Below, piece by piece: positions 1 to 8,422 of a stretch of 64,000 nucleotides of DNA (within the stretch, counting starts at the first letter, position 1; every line of letters begins with the position of its first letter). A program made the translations under genes and the position numbers. A model generated the notes under the pieces. That model searched no databases. It was not told the DNA's origin and saw nothing but the letters and a program-made list of their open reading frames with translations. The DNA comes from Streptomyces sp. AV19 (lineage in GTDB: Bacteria > Actinomycetota > Actinomycetes > Streptomycetales > Streptomycetaceae). Where the stretch lies: contig NZ_JAEAMR010000003.1 of the NCBI RefSeq assembly GCF_015999245.1, positions 615,671 to 679,670 on the forward strand. Reading direction: 5' to 3'.

Positions 1-527
1 ACCGGGAGGGTGCCGGCCGGGCGGCCGTCGGAGACCACCGGAATGCCCTGGCGGACCAGGTCCGAGACGACCGGGTCGTGGTCGGAGGGGTCGATCACGA
101 CGGTGCCGTCGAGGGCGACGTTGGACCAGACGTCGTGCCGGGAGGTGGCGGGCAGGATGACCAGGGCGTAGCCGCGGGCCAGCGCGGCGGAGGTGGCGGC
201 CCGGGCCATCTCGGCGAAGTAGGCGAACTCGGTGAAGGTGAAAGGTTCATCCCCGTATGTGGTCACGGTCAGGCCGATGAGGCCGGACTTGCCCGTACGG
301 AGGGTGCGGGCGGCGGCGGACGGGCGGTAGCCCAGCCGGTCGGCGACCTCGCGGACGTGGCGGCGGGTCGCGTCCGGCAGCCGCCCCTTGCCGTTGAGCG
401 CGTCGGAGACGGTCGTGATCGAGACACCCGCGGCGGCGGCCACGTCCCGGATGCCCGCCCGTCCCTGCCGGGTGCTTCGCCGGGCGGGGTCCGTCCGGCT
501 CACTTGGTGCTTCCCTGCTGCTGTCAT
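1..527 (-). CDS. LacI-family transcriptional regulator, C-terminus off the left edge
   Basis: DNA-binding repressor of the LacI/GalR family. The start is the ATG at 527. Residues about 20-75 form the LacI headpiece: an HTH reading GIRDVAAAAGVSITTVSDAL, then the hinge region ending RPSAAARTLRTGKSGLIGL. The periplasmic-binding-protein-like effector domain follows (about residues 78-175) and is cut by the window edge, so the ligand pocket cannot be judged. It is divergent from the aminotransferase gene across a 331-bp gap. The family usually responds to sugars and acts as an autorepressor. I saw no convincing LacI palindrome in the gap. Confidence 0.9.
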   Translation of the reverse strand, partial: MTAAGKHQVSRTDPARRSTRQGRAGIRDVAAAAGVSITTVSDALNGKGRLPDATRRHVREVADRLGYRPSAAARTLRTGKSGLIGLTVTTYGDEPFTFTEFAYFAEMARAATSAALARGYALVILPATSRHDVWSNVALDGTVVIDPSDHDPVVSDLVRQGIPVVSDGRPAGTLP

Positions 528-858
528 GGCGAGCCGATAGTAGGGCTCGGGGGGACGCTCGGCTGGGCGCCGTATTTTGGAGTTGACAGGCACGTTTCTG
601 CGCGATCGATTCCCCTCAATGACCATGGAAGTACAGGTGGTTGTCGGGGGAGACGGTGAACCGTTGGCCCCTGGCATATCTACGTCTGATGGCGGTCCCG
701 TGCCGAGGGGCGGTCTCAACTCACCTTCACGGGGGATGCGCGCCAGGGCGCCCGCCAGGGCGCGCGCCAGGGAAGCTGGCGCCACCGCACATCTGGACGC
801 CACCCGGGGCAATCCTCTTAAGGTGTGCAGTATTCAGGGATGTGGAGGAGGATCCGCG
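528..858. promoter_or_regulatory. Divergent intergenic region between LacI regulator and hisC-like gene
   Basis: A 331-bp gap with no credible gene. A TTGACA hexamer at 583-588 is a candidate -35 for rightward transcription with a weak TCGATT about 17 bases on, which would leave a leader of roughly 240 bases. Short direct repeats built on GCCAGGGCG occur at about 738-775. The only firm signal is the ribosome-binding site GGAGGAG at 843-849, which selects the GTG at 859. Confidence 0.35.
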
Positions 859-1938
859 GTGACCGACAAGACCCCGAAGCTGCGCCCCGTGCTGGACAGC
901 GTGCCGTCCTACAAGCCCGGCCGGCCGGCTGCCGCCGACGGCCCGGCCGCCTACAAGCTGTCCTCCAACGAGAACCCGTATCCGCCGCTCCCCGGCGTGA
1001 TGGAACGGGCGGTCGCCGCGGCGGCCGAGTTCAACCGGTACCCCGACCTGGCATGCGCCGGCCTGCTGGCCGAGCTCGCCGACCGGTTCGATGTGCCGCT
1101 CTCCCATCTGGCGACGGGCACCGGCTCGGTCGGGATCGCCCAGCAGCTCGTCCAGTCGACCTCCGGCCCCGGTGACGAGGTCATCTTCGCCTGGCGTTCC
1201 TTCGAGGCGTACCCGATCGTCACGCAGATCGCGGGCGCCACTCCCGTTCCGGTCCCGCTGACCGAGGACGAGGTGCACGACCTGGACGCGATGGCCGCCG
1301 CGATCACCGATCGGACGCGGCTCATTTTCGTCTGCAACCCGAACAACCCCACCGGCACGGTGGTGCGCCGCGCGGAGCTCGAGGCCTTCCTCGACCGGGT
1401 CCCGTCCGACATCCTGATCGTGCTGGACGAGGCCTACCGCGAGTTCATCAGGGACGAGGACGTGCCCGACGGTATCGATCTCTACCGGGACCGCCCCAAC
1501 GTCTGTGTGCTGAGGACCTTCTCCAAGGCCTACGGACTGGCCGGGCTCCGGGTGGGCTTCGCCATCGCGCACGACCCGGTCGCGGCGGCGCTGCGCAAGA
1601 CCGCCGTGCCGTTCGGAGTGACCCAGATCTCCCAGGAGGCCGCCATCGCCTCGCTGCGCAGCGAGGAGGCGCTGGCCGAGCGGGTGGAAGCGCTGGTGGA
1701 GGAGCGGGCGCGGGTGGTCGAGGGGCTGGTGGGGCAGGGCTGGACGGTGCCCGAGAGCCACGCCAACTTCGTCTGGCTGCGGCTGGGGGAGCGCACGGCC
1801 GAGTTCGCGGCGGCGTGCGAACGCGGTGGCGTGATCGTCCGGCCGTTCGCCCCGGACGGGGTGCGGATCACCATCGGTGAGCCCGAGGCGAACACCCTCT
1901 TCCTCAAGGCCGCCGAGGAGTTCCGCAAGCAGTTGTAG
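859..1938 (+). CDS. hisC: PLP-dependent aminotransferase, histidinol-phosphate aminotransferase family
   Basis: Fold-type I PLP aminotransferase of 359 residues, normal length for HisC. An open frame extends upstream to 577, but GTG 859 has the only good ribosome-binding site and begins the family-like [21 protein letters not shown]. Visible motifs are SSNENPY (substrate arm), [18 protein letters not shown] (cofactor Asp) and [14 protein letters not shown], whose Lys forms the Schiff base. The reaction is amino-group transfer between glutamate/2-oxoglutarate and histidinol phosphate or aromatic 2-oxoacids. It stands alone, away from any his operon, so a second HisC or an aromatic aminotransferase (pat) is at least as likely as the main histidine enzyme. 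A strong terminator follows. Confidence 0.85.
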   Translation: MTDKTPKLRPVLDSVPSYKPGRPAAADGPAAYKLSSNENPYPPLPGVMERAVAAAAEFNRYPDLACAGLLAELADRFDVPLSHLATGTGSVGIAQQLVQSTSGPGDEVIFAWRSFEAYPIVTQIAGATPVPVPLTEDEVHDLDAMAAAITDRTRLIFVCNPNNPTGTVVRRAELEAFLDRVPSDILIVLDEAYREFIRDEDVPDGIDLYRDRPNVCVLRTFSKAYGLAGLRVGFAIAHDPVAAALRKTAVPFGVTQISQEAAIASLRSEEALAERVEALVEERARVVEGLVGQGWTVPESHANFVWLRLGERTAEFAAACERGGVIVRPFAPDGVRITIGEPEANTLFLKAAEEFRKQL

Positions 1939-1954
1939 CCCGTCGCTCGCGGTG

Positions 1955-1993
1955 AAGGGCGCCGTGCACCCCTCGGGGTGCACGGCGCCCTTT
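1955..1993 (+). terminator. Rho-independent terminator after the aminotransferase
   Basis: Perfect inverted repeat with arms AAGGGCGCCGTGCACCCC (1955-1972) and its complement from 1975, a two-base minimal loop, ending in TTT. It separates the aminotransferase from the cyd operon. The symmetric A/T tails could make it bidirectional. Confidence 0.85.
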
Positions 1994-2114
1994 CGCATGC
2001 GCGGTGCTCCAGTCCTCTCGTGGGGCATGTGCACCGGCCTCCGACCGTCGCAAGGGCCCAAGGGGGTACCCCGGATACATGACTGGAAAGGGGGTGCGTC
2101 ATAATGCTTGTGAA

Positions 2115-2130
2115 TGTGAACGCGTTCACA
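2115..2130 (+). promoter_or_regulatory. Rex operator (ROP) of the cyd operon
   Basis: A perfect palindrome TGTGAACGCGTTCACA lies within a longer TTGTGAA-TGTGAA-CGCGTTCACAAG context (2109-2132). This matches the redox operator recognised by the NADH/NAD+ sensor Rex, as described for S. coelicolor cydA. Just upstream, CATAAT at about 2099-2104 could be the -10 of the controlled promoter, so Rex bound here would overlap the transcription start. Expected behaviour is repression at low NADH and derepression under oxygen limitation. The leader to cydA is about 130 bases. Confidence 0.9.
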
Positions 2131-2247
2131 AGCGCATCCCTTATGTTCCGCTTTCACCGGGACAAAGGGTGCAAAGTGCTGGCGATATGCCGCCGGCGAA
2201 GCACCGGTACGAGACACCGGTGACGCACGACGCAAGGAGGGACCGCG

Positions 2248-3831
2248 GTGAACCTGGCCCTGGCGCCGGAGACCCTGGCGCGCTGGCAATTCGGCATCAC
2301 CACCGTCTACCACTTCCTCTTCGTCCCCCTCACGATCAGTCTCGCGGCGATCACCGCCGGCCTGGAGACGGCTTGGGTGCGCACGGGCAAGGAGAAGTAC
2401 TTCCACGCCACGAAGTTCTGGGGGAAGCTCTTCCTGATCAACATCGCGATGGGGGTGGTCACCGGCATCGTGCAGGAGTTCCAGTTCGGCATGAACTGGT
2501 CGGACTACTCCCGCTTCGTCGGTGACGTCTTCGGGGCGCCGCTCGCGATGGAGGCCCTGCTGGCCTTCTTCTTCGAGTCCACGTTCATCGGTCTGTGGAT
2601 CTTCGGCTGGGACAAGCTGCCCAAGAAGATCCACTGCGCGTGCATCTGGATCGTGTCCCTGGGTACCGTCCTGTCCTCGTACTTCATCCTCGCCGCGAAC
2701 TCGTGGATGCAGCACCCGATCGGCTACACGATCGACAAGGCGACGGGCAAGGCCCAGCTCACCGACATCTGGGCCGTCCTCACCCAGAACACCACCCTGG
2801 TCGTGGTCTTCCACACCCTCACCGCCGCCTTCCTCACCGGCGCGGCGTTCATCATCGGCATCTCCTCCCTCCACCTGTGGCGCGCCAAGCGCAAGCAGCT
2901 GCGGGGCGAGGAGCTCGGCGAGAAGCAGCGCAAGCAGCTGCCGGCCATGCTGGCCTCGCTGCGCGTCGGCCTCGTCGTGGCGGTGATCGCCGGTCTGGGC
3001 ACGGCGGTCAGCGGTGACGCGCTGGGCAAGGTGATGTACGAGCAGCAGCCGATGAAGATGGCCGCCGCCGAGGCACTGTGGGAGACGCGCGGCCCCGCGC
3101 CCTTCTCGGTCTTCGCGGTCGGCGACGTCTCCAAGGGCCACAACAGCGTGGAGATCGAGATACCCGGTCTCCTCTCCTTCCTCGCCCACAGCAACTTCAC
3201 CGAGTCCGTCCCCGGCATCAACGACATCGCGGCCCAGGAGGCCGCCCGCTACGGGGGCGAGCCCGAGGACTACATCCCCAGCGTCTTCATGACCTTCTGG
3301 GGCTTCCGCCTCATGATCGGCTTCGGGATGACCTCGTTCGTCGTGGGCCTGATCGGACTATGGACCACCCGGCGGAAGTTCTGGCTGGCGCCCGAGCGCC
3401 GCCGGGGCGAGGACGAGATCCCGGCCCTGATGCTCACCAAGTCCCGGGAACTGGGCCCCTTCCTGACCAAGTGGTCGTGGCGCGTCGGCATCCTCACCAT
3501 GGGCTTCCCGCTGATCGCCAACTCCTTCGGCTGGATCTTCACCGAGATGGGCCGGCAGCCCTGGGCGGTCTACGGGCAGATGAAGACCGGCGACGCGGTC
3601 TCCCCGGGCGTGAGCCAGGGCGAAGTCCTCACCTCCCTGCTGGTGTTCACCGGGCTGTACGCGGTGCTCGCGGTCGTCGAGGTCAAGCTGCTGGCCAAGT
3701 ACGCCAAGGCCGGGCCGGACACGGACGAGAAGCCCCCGGCCAAGGACCCCAGGCTGCGCCTGCCCTCCGGCGGGACCGGTGAGGACCGGGCCGCCGAGGA
3801 CGCCGACAAGCCGATGACCTTCGCCTACTGA
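2248..3831 (+). CDS. cydA: Cytochrome bd ubiquinol/menaquinol oxidase subunit I
   Basis: Quinol-binding, haem-bearing subunit of the bd-type terminal oxidase, an integral membrane protein of 527 residues. It begins at GTG 2248 after AAGGAGGGA. The N-terminus LARWQFGITTVYHFLFVPLT contains His22, corresponding to the haem b595/d ligand near the start of E. coli CydA. GRQPWAVYGQ near residue 435 is the conserved family block. Multiple hydrophobic helices are evident and a charged tail closes the protein. It is first in cydA-cydB-cydCD, with cydB 39 bp downstream, under the upstream Rex site. The function is high-affinity oxygen reduction at low aeration. Confidence 0.97.
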   Translation: MNLALAPETLARWQFGITTVYHFLFVPLTISLAAITAGLETAWVRTGKEKYFHATKFWGKLFLINIAMGVVTGIVQEFQFGMNWSDYSRFVGDVFGAPLAMEALLAFFFESTFIGLWIFGWDKLPKKIHCACIWIVSLGTVLSSYFILAANSWMQHPIGYTIDKATGKAQLTDIWAVLTQNTTLVVVFHTLTAAFLTGAAFIIGISSLHLWRAKRKQLRGEELGEKQRKQLPAMLASLRVGLVVAVIAGLGTAVSGDALGKVMYEQQPMKMAAAEALWETRGPAPFSVFAVGDVSKGHNSVEIEIPGLLSFLAHSNFTESVPGINDIAAQEAARYGGEPEDYIPSVFMTFWGFRLMIGFGMTSFVVGLIGLWTTRRKFWLAPERRRGEDEIPALMLTKSRELGPFLTKWSWRVGILTMGFPLIANSFGWIFTEMGRQPWAVYGQMKTGDAVSPGVSQGEVLTSLLVFTGLYAVLAVVEVKLLAKYAKAGPDTDEKPPAKDPRLRLPSGGTGEDRAAEDADKPMTFAY

Positions 3832-3870
3832 CGCGGCTGCGGACGCGACCGGCGGAACGGAGAACCGACC

Positions 3871-4872
3871 ATGCACCTCCACGACTTCTGGTTCCTGTTG
3901 ATAGCCGTCCTGTGGACGGGCTACTTCTTCCTCGAGGGCTTCGACTTCGGCATCGGCGTGCTCACCAAGGCGCTCGCCAGGGACCGCGCCGAACGACGGG
4001 TGCTGATCAACACGATCGGCCCCGTCTGGGACGCCAACGAGGTCTGGCTCATCACCGCCGCCGGAGCCACCTTCGCGGCCTTCCCCGACTGGTACGCCAC
4101 CCTCTTCAGCGGTTTCTACCTGCCGCTGCTCGCCGTCCTGGTCTGCCTGATCGTGCGCGGCGTCGCGTTCGAGTACCGGCACAAGCGCAGCGGTGAGCGC
4201 TGGCAGCGCAACTGGGAACACGCCATCTTCTGGTGCTCGTTGATTCCTGCCTTCCTCTGGGGCGTCGCCTTCGCCAACATCGTGCGCGGGGTGCCGATCG
4301 GCCCGGACAAGAACTTCACCGGCGGCCTCGCCGACCTGCTGAGCCCCTACGCCCTGCTGGGCGGCCTCCTCACGCTCGTCCTCTTCACCTTCCACGGCGC
4401 GGTCTTCGCCGCCCTCAAGACGGCCGGCGACATCCGGCACCGGGCCCGGGCCTTCGCCGCCCGGTCCGGCCTGGTCGCCGGGGTCCTGACCGTGGCCTTC
4501 CTCGCCTGGACCCAGGCCGACGCGGGCAACGGGCGCAGTCTGCCCGCGCTGGCCGTCGCGGTGGCGGCGCTGGCCGCCGCGCTGGTCATGAACCGGCGGG
4601 GCCGGGAGGGCTGGGCGTTCGCCCTGTCCGGGCTCACCGTGGTGGCCGCCTTCGCGATGCTCTTCCTCGCTCTTTTCCCGGACGTCATGCCCTCCTCCAG
4701 CAACGCGCAGTGGAGCCTGACCGTCACCAACGCCGCCTCCAGCCCCTACACGTTGAAGATCATGACCTGGATCGCGGGCTTCATGACGCCCGTGATCCTG
4801 GCCTATCAGGCCTGGACGTACTGGGTCTTCCGACAGAGGATCGGCACTCAGCACATTCCCGTCGCACACTGA
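3871..4872 (+). CDS. cydB: Cytochrome bd oxidase subunit II
   Basis: Second membrane subunit of the bd oxidase, 333 residues, matching the usual size. The N-terminus HDFWFLLIAVLWTGYFFLEG is the diagnostic CydB signature. GPVWDANEVWLITAAGATFAAFP follows in the next helices. It has about eight or nine hydrophobic segments. The ATG at 3871 is preceded by CGGAACGGAGAA. It lies between cydA and cydCD with short gaps (39 and 13 bp), so the three are surely co-transcribed. Confidence 0.97.
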   Translation: MHLHDFWFLLIAVLWTGYFFLEGFDFGIGVLTKALARDRAERRVLINTIGPVWDANEVWLITAAGATFAAFPDWYATLFSGFYLPLLAVLVCLIVRGVAFEYRHKRSGERWQRNWEHAIFWCSLIPAFLWGVAFANIVRGVPIGPDKNFTGGLADLLSPYALLGGLLTLVLFTFHGAVFAALKTAGDIRHRARAFAARSGLVAGVLTVAFLAWTQADAGNGRSLPALAVAVAALAAALVMNRRGREGWAFALSGLTVVAAFAMLFLALFPDVMPSSSNAQWSLTVTNAASSPYTLKIMTWIAGFMTPVILAYQAWTYWVFRQRIGTQHIPVAH

Positions 4873-4885
4873 GGAACGGTGGCAG

Positions 4886-7800
4886 ATGAGGCCCGTAGAC
4901 CCCCGGCTGCTCCGGTACGCGTCCGCGACCAGGTTGTTCCTGGGCGCCTCCGTGGTACTGGGGCTGGCCGGAGCCGGACTGGTCGTCGCCCAGGCGATGG
5001 TGATCGCCGATACCGTGACGGGTGCTTTCGAGCGCGGTCGCACGGCCGGTGACCTCGCTGTGCCCCTCGCCCTGCTGGCCGCGACCGCGGCCGGCCGGGC
5101 CCTGGTCTCCTGGCTCACCGAACTCGCCGCGCACCGGGCGAGCGCCGCCGTCAAGTCCCAGCTGCGCGGACGGCTGCTGGAACACACCACGCGGCTTGGC
5201 CCGGGCGCGGTGAACACCGGTGAGCTGACCACCCTGGCCACTCGCGGGATCGACGCGCTGGACGACTATTTCGCCCGCTACCTGCCCCAGCTCGGGCTGG
5301 CGGTCGTGGTGCCCGTCGCCGTCCTGGCCCGTATCGTCTCCGCCGACTGGGTCTCGGCGCTCGTCATCGTCCTCACCCTCCCCCTCATCCCGCTGTTCAT
5401 GGCGCTCATCGGCTGGGTCACCCAGTCCCGCATGGACCGCCAGTGGCGTCTGCTGTCCCGGCTCTCCGGGCACTTCCTCGACGTCGTCGCCGGGCTGCCG
5501 ACGCTCAAGGTCTTCGGACGGGCCAAGACCCAGGCCGAGTCCATCCGCGCCATCACCGCCGACTACCGGCGCGCGACGCTGCGCACCCTGCGCATCGCCT
5601 TCCTCTCCTCCTTCGCCCTGGAGCTGCTCTCCACCCTGTCCGTCGCCCTGGTCGCGGTGGGCATCGGCATGCGGCTGGTGCACGGCGAACTCGACCTCTA
5701 CACCGGTCTTCTGGTGCTCGTCCTGGCGCCCGAGGCGTACCTGCCGATGCGGCAGGTGGGCGCCCAGTACCACGCGGCGGCGGAGGGACTGGCCGCCGCC
5801 GACCGGGTCTTCGCCGTGCTGGAGACCGAACCGCCGGCGGCGGGCACCCGTCCCGCGCCCGACGCCCGGGACGCGGTGCTCTCCATCGACCGGCTGGTGG
5901 TCCGTCACCCGGGCCGGGGCCGGCCCTCCCTGGCCGCGACCTCGTTCGAGGTGCGCCCGGGGGAGACGGTCGCCCTGACCGGGCCCAGCGGATCCGGCAA
6001 GTCGACCCTGCTGAACGTCCTCCTCGGCCTCGAACGCCCCGCGGGCGGACGGGTGTCCGTGGGCGGCGTCGATCTGTCATCGCTCTCCCCCGAAAGCTGG
6101 CGGGCCCAGGTCGCCTGGGTCCCGCAACGGCCCCATCTCTTCGCCGGCACCGTCGCCGAGAACGTACGGCTGGCGCGGCCGGACGCCACCGACGCGCAGC
6201 TGTGTGACGCACTCCGCGCGGCCGGTGCGCTCGATTTCGTCTCCATGATGGAGCACGGCACTGACACCCGCCTCGGCGAGGACGGTGCCGGTCTGTCGGC
6301 CGGTCAGCGCCAACGCCTCGCCCTCGCCCGGGCGTTCCTCGCCGACCGCCCCGTCCTGCTGCTCGACGAGCCGACGGCGAACCTCGACGGGGAGACGGAG
6401 GCCGCCGTCGTCGAGGCGGTGCGGCGGCTCGCCGAGGGGCGGACGGTGCTGCTGGTGGTGCACCGCCCGGCGCTGCTGGCCGTCGCCGACCGGGTGGTCC
6501 GGCTGGACGAACCGGCCGAAGTCCCCTACTCCGTACCGGCGTCGACGCAGGCCGCGCTGCCGGAGGCGCCCGGCGCGGCGGACGGACCTGCAGGTCACGT
6601 CCCCGCAGACGAGCGGGGCACCCGGCCCCGTTCCGCGCTGGCCCGGGTGCGTGCCGAGGGCGGCCCGTGGCAGGGCAGGTTCTGGCTCGCGCTGCTGCTC
6701 GGCAGCCTCGCGCTGGCCAGCGCCACCGGCCTGATGGCCGTTTCCGGCTGGCTGATCTCGCGCGCCTCCCAACAGCCGCCCGTCCTCTACCTGATGGTCG
6801 CCGTCACCGCGACGCGCGCCTTCGGCATCGGGCGGTCCGTCTTCCGCTACGCCGAGCGACTCGTCTCCCACGACGCGGTGCTGCGCGCGCTGGCCGGACT
6901 GCGGGTCTCGGTCTACCGGCGGCTGGAGCGGCTGGCCCCCGCCGGGCTGCGCGACACCCGCCGCGGCGACCTGCTGTCCCGGCTGGTCGGCGACGTGGAC
7001 GCGCTCCAGGACTACTTCCTGCGCTGGCTGCTGCCTGTCGGCTCGGCTGTGTTGGTGGGCGGCGCGTCCGTCGGGTTCATGACCTGGCTGCTCCCGGAGG
7101 CCGGCGCGGTGCTGGCGGCCGGCCTGCTGGCCGCGGGCGTCGCCGTGCCCGCGCTGTCGGCCGCCGTGGCGCGGCGCGCCGAGCGGCGGCTCGCGCCCGT
7201 CCGCGGCGAACTGTCGGCCGGTGTGGTGGGCCTGCTGTCCGGCACCGCCGAACTCACGGTCGCCGGCGCGCTGCCGGCCCGGCTCGCGGAGCTGCGCAGG
7301 GTGGACGGCACCTTGACCCGCATCGCCCGCCGGGCCTCCGCCGCCACCGCCCTGGGCGCCGGACTGACCACGCTGGCAACCGGGTTGACCGTCGCGGCGG
7401 CGGCCTGGGCGGGCGTGACGGCCGTCCACGACGGACGGCTGGACGGTGTGTGGCTCGCCGTCGTCGTGCTGACGCCGCTGGCCGCGTTCGAGGCGGTGAC
7501 GGGGCTGCCTGTGGCGGTCCAGCACCGCCAGCGGGTGCGCCGCTCCGCGGAGCGGGTGTACGAGGTGCTGGACGCGCCGGAGCCGGTGCGCGACGGGACC
7601 GGGCCGGCCCCGTCGTCCCCCTTCCCCCTGCGGTTGACGGGGGTGACGGCGCGCTACCCGGGCCGTACGGAACCGGCGTTGCGGGACTTCGGCCTGGAGC
7701 TGACGGCGGGCCGCAGGGTCGCGGTCGTCGGACGGTCCGGTGCGGGCAAGACGACGCTCGCGCAGGTGCTGCTGCGCTTCCTGGACGCCGACGCGGGGGC

Positions 7801-8413
7801 GTACGCCCTCGGCGGACAGGACACGGCGGGCATGGACGGCGACGCCGTGCGCCGTCTCGTGGGCCTGTGCGCCCAGGACGCGCACCTCTTCGACAGCTCG
7901 GTGCGCGAGAACCTGCGGCTCGCCCGCCCGGACGCGGACGACGCGCGGCTGCGCGAGGCGTTGCGGGCGGCCCGCCTGCTGGACTGGGTCGAGGCGCTGC
8001 CCAGGGGCCTGGACACGCTGGTCGGGGAGCACGGCGCGCAGCTGTCGGGCGGTCAGCGGCAACGGCTGGCGCTCGCCCGGGCGCTGCTGGCGGACTTCCC
8101 GGTGCTGGTGCTGGACGAGCCCGCCGAGCACTTGGACGTGGTGACCGCCGACGCGCTGACGGCCGATCTGCTGGCGGCCACCGAGGGCCGGACCACGGTG
8201 CTGATCACGCACCGGCTGGCCGGTCTGGAGGCGGTCGACGAGGTGATCGTGCTGGACGGCGGACGCGTCGTGGAGCGCGGCACGTACGGGGAACTGGCAG
8301 CGGCGGACGGAACGTTTCGGTCGATGCTGGAGCGGGAGCGGGCGGAGGCCGACATGGTGCATCCGCCGCTTTCTGCCCATCAGTCGCTTTCTTTGGCAAA
8401 AGGCACTTATTAG
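4886..8413 (+). CDS. cydCD: Fused CydD-CydC ABC exporter for cytochrome bd assembly
   Basis: A single 1175-residue protein carrying two complete TMD-NBD halves. The CydD-like half spans about residues 1-555 (Walker A GPSGSGKST at about 366, signature SAGQRQRLALARA). The CydC-like half spans about 590-1160 (Walker A GRSGAGKTT at about 949, signature LSGGQRQRLALARA, Walker B VLVLDEP). Enterobacteria encode the halves separately; the fusion is the usual streptomycete arrangement. The family exports cysteine/glutathione-type thiols and binds haem, and is needed to mature the bd oxidase. It is the last gene of the Rex-regulated operon. The TAG stop lies only 10 bases before the sensor kinase gene. 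Confidence 0.95.
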   Translation: MRPVDPRLLRYASATRLFLGASVVLGLAGAGLVVAQAMVIADTVTGAFERGRTAGDLAVPLALLAATAAGRALVSWLTELAAHRASAAVKSQLRGRLLEHTTRLGPGAVNTGELTTLATRGIDALDDYFARYLPQLGLAVVVPVAVLARIVSADWVSALVIVLTLPLIPLFMALIGWVTQSRMDRQWRLLSRLSGHFLDVVAGLPTLKVFGRAKTQAESIRAITADYRRATLRTLRIAFLSSFALELLSTLSVALVAVGIGMRLVHGELDLYTGLLVLVLAPEAYLPMRQVGAQYHAAAEGLAAADRVFAVLETEPPAAGTRPAPDARDAVLSIDRLVVRHPGRGRPSLAATSFEVRPGETVALTGPSGSGKSTLLNVLLGLERPAGGRVSVGGVDLSSLSPESWRAQVAWVPQRPHLFAGTVAENVRLARPDATDAQLCDALRAAGALDFVSMMEHGTDTRLGEDGAGLSAGQRQRLALARAFLADRPVLLLDEPTANLDGETEAAVVEAVRRLAEGRTVLLVVHRPALLAVADRVVRLDEPAEVPYSVPASTQAALPEAPGAADGPAGHVPADERGTRPRSALARVRAEGGPWQGRFWLALLLGSLALASATGLMAVSGWLISRASQQPPVLYLMVAVTATRAFGIGRSVFRYAERLVSHDAVLRALAGLRVSVYRRLERLAPAGLRDTRRGDLLSRLVGDVDALQDYFLRWLLPVGSAVLVGGASVGFMTWLLPEAGAVLAAGLLAAGVAVPALSAAVARRAERRLAPVRGELSAGVVGLLSGTAELTVAGALPARLAELRRVDGTLTRIARRASAATALGAGLTTLATGLTVAAAAWAGVTAVHDGRLDGVWLAVVVLTPLAAFEAVTGLPVAVQHRQRVRRSAERVYEVLDAPEPVRDGTGPAPSSPFPLRLTGVTARYPGRTEPALRDFGLELTAGRRVAVVGRSGAGKTTLAQVLLRFLDADAGAYALGGQDTAGMDGDAVRRLVGLCAQDAHLFDSSVRENLRLARPDADDARLREALRAARLLDWVEALPRGLDTLVGEHGAQLSGGQRQRLALARALLADFPVLVLDEPAEHLDVVTADALTADLLAATEGRTTVLITHRLAGLEAVDEVIVLDGGRVVERGTYGELAAADGTFRSMLERERAEADMVHPPLSAHQSLSLAKGTY

Positions 8414-8422
8414 TCTCTGGGT

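Noticed and set aside
2573..2700. Overlapping frames inside cydA
   Set aside because: All lie inside the certain cydA reading frame and have no motifs.
727..3189. 820-residue minus-strand open frame opposite hisC and cydA
   Set aside because: Low-complexity Arg/Gly/Glu translation with no domain; it is the antisense frame of two certain genes, kept open by GC bias.
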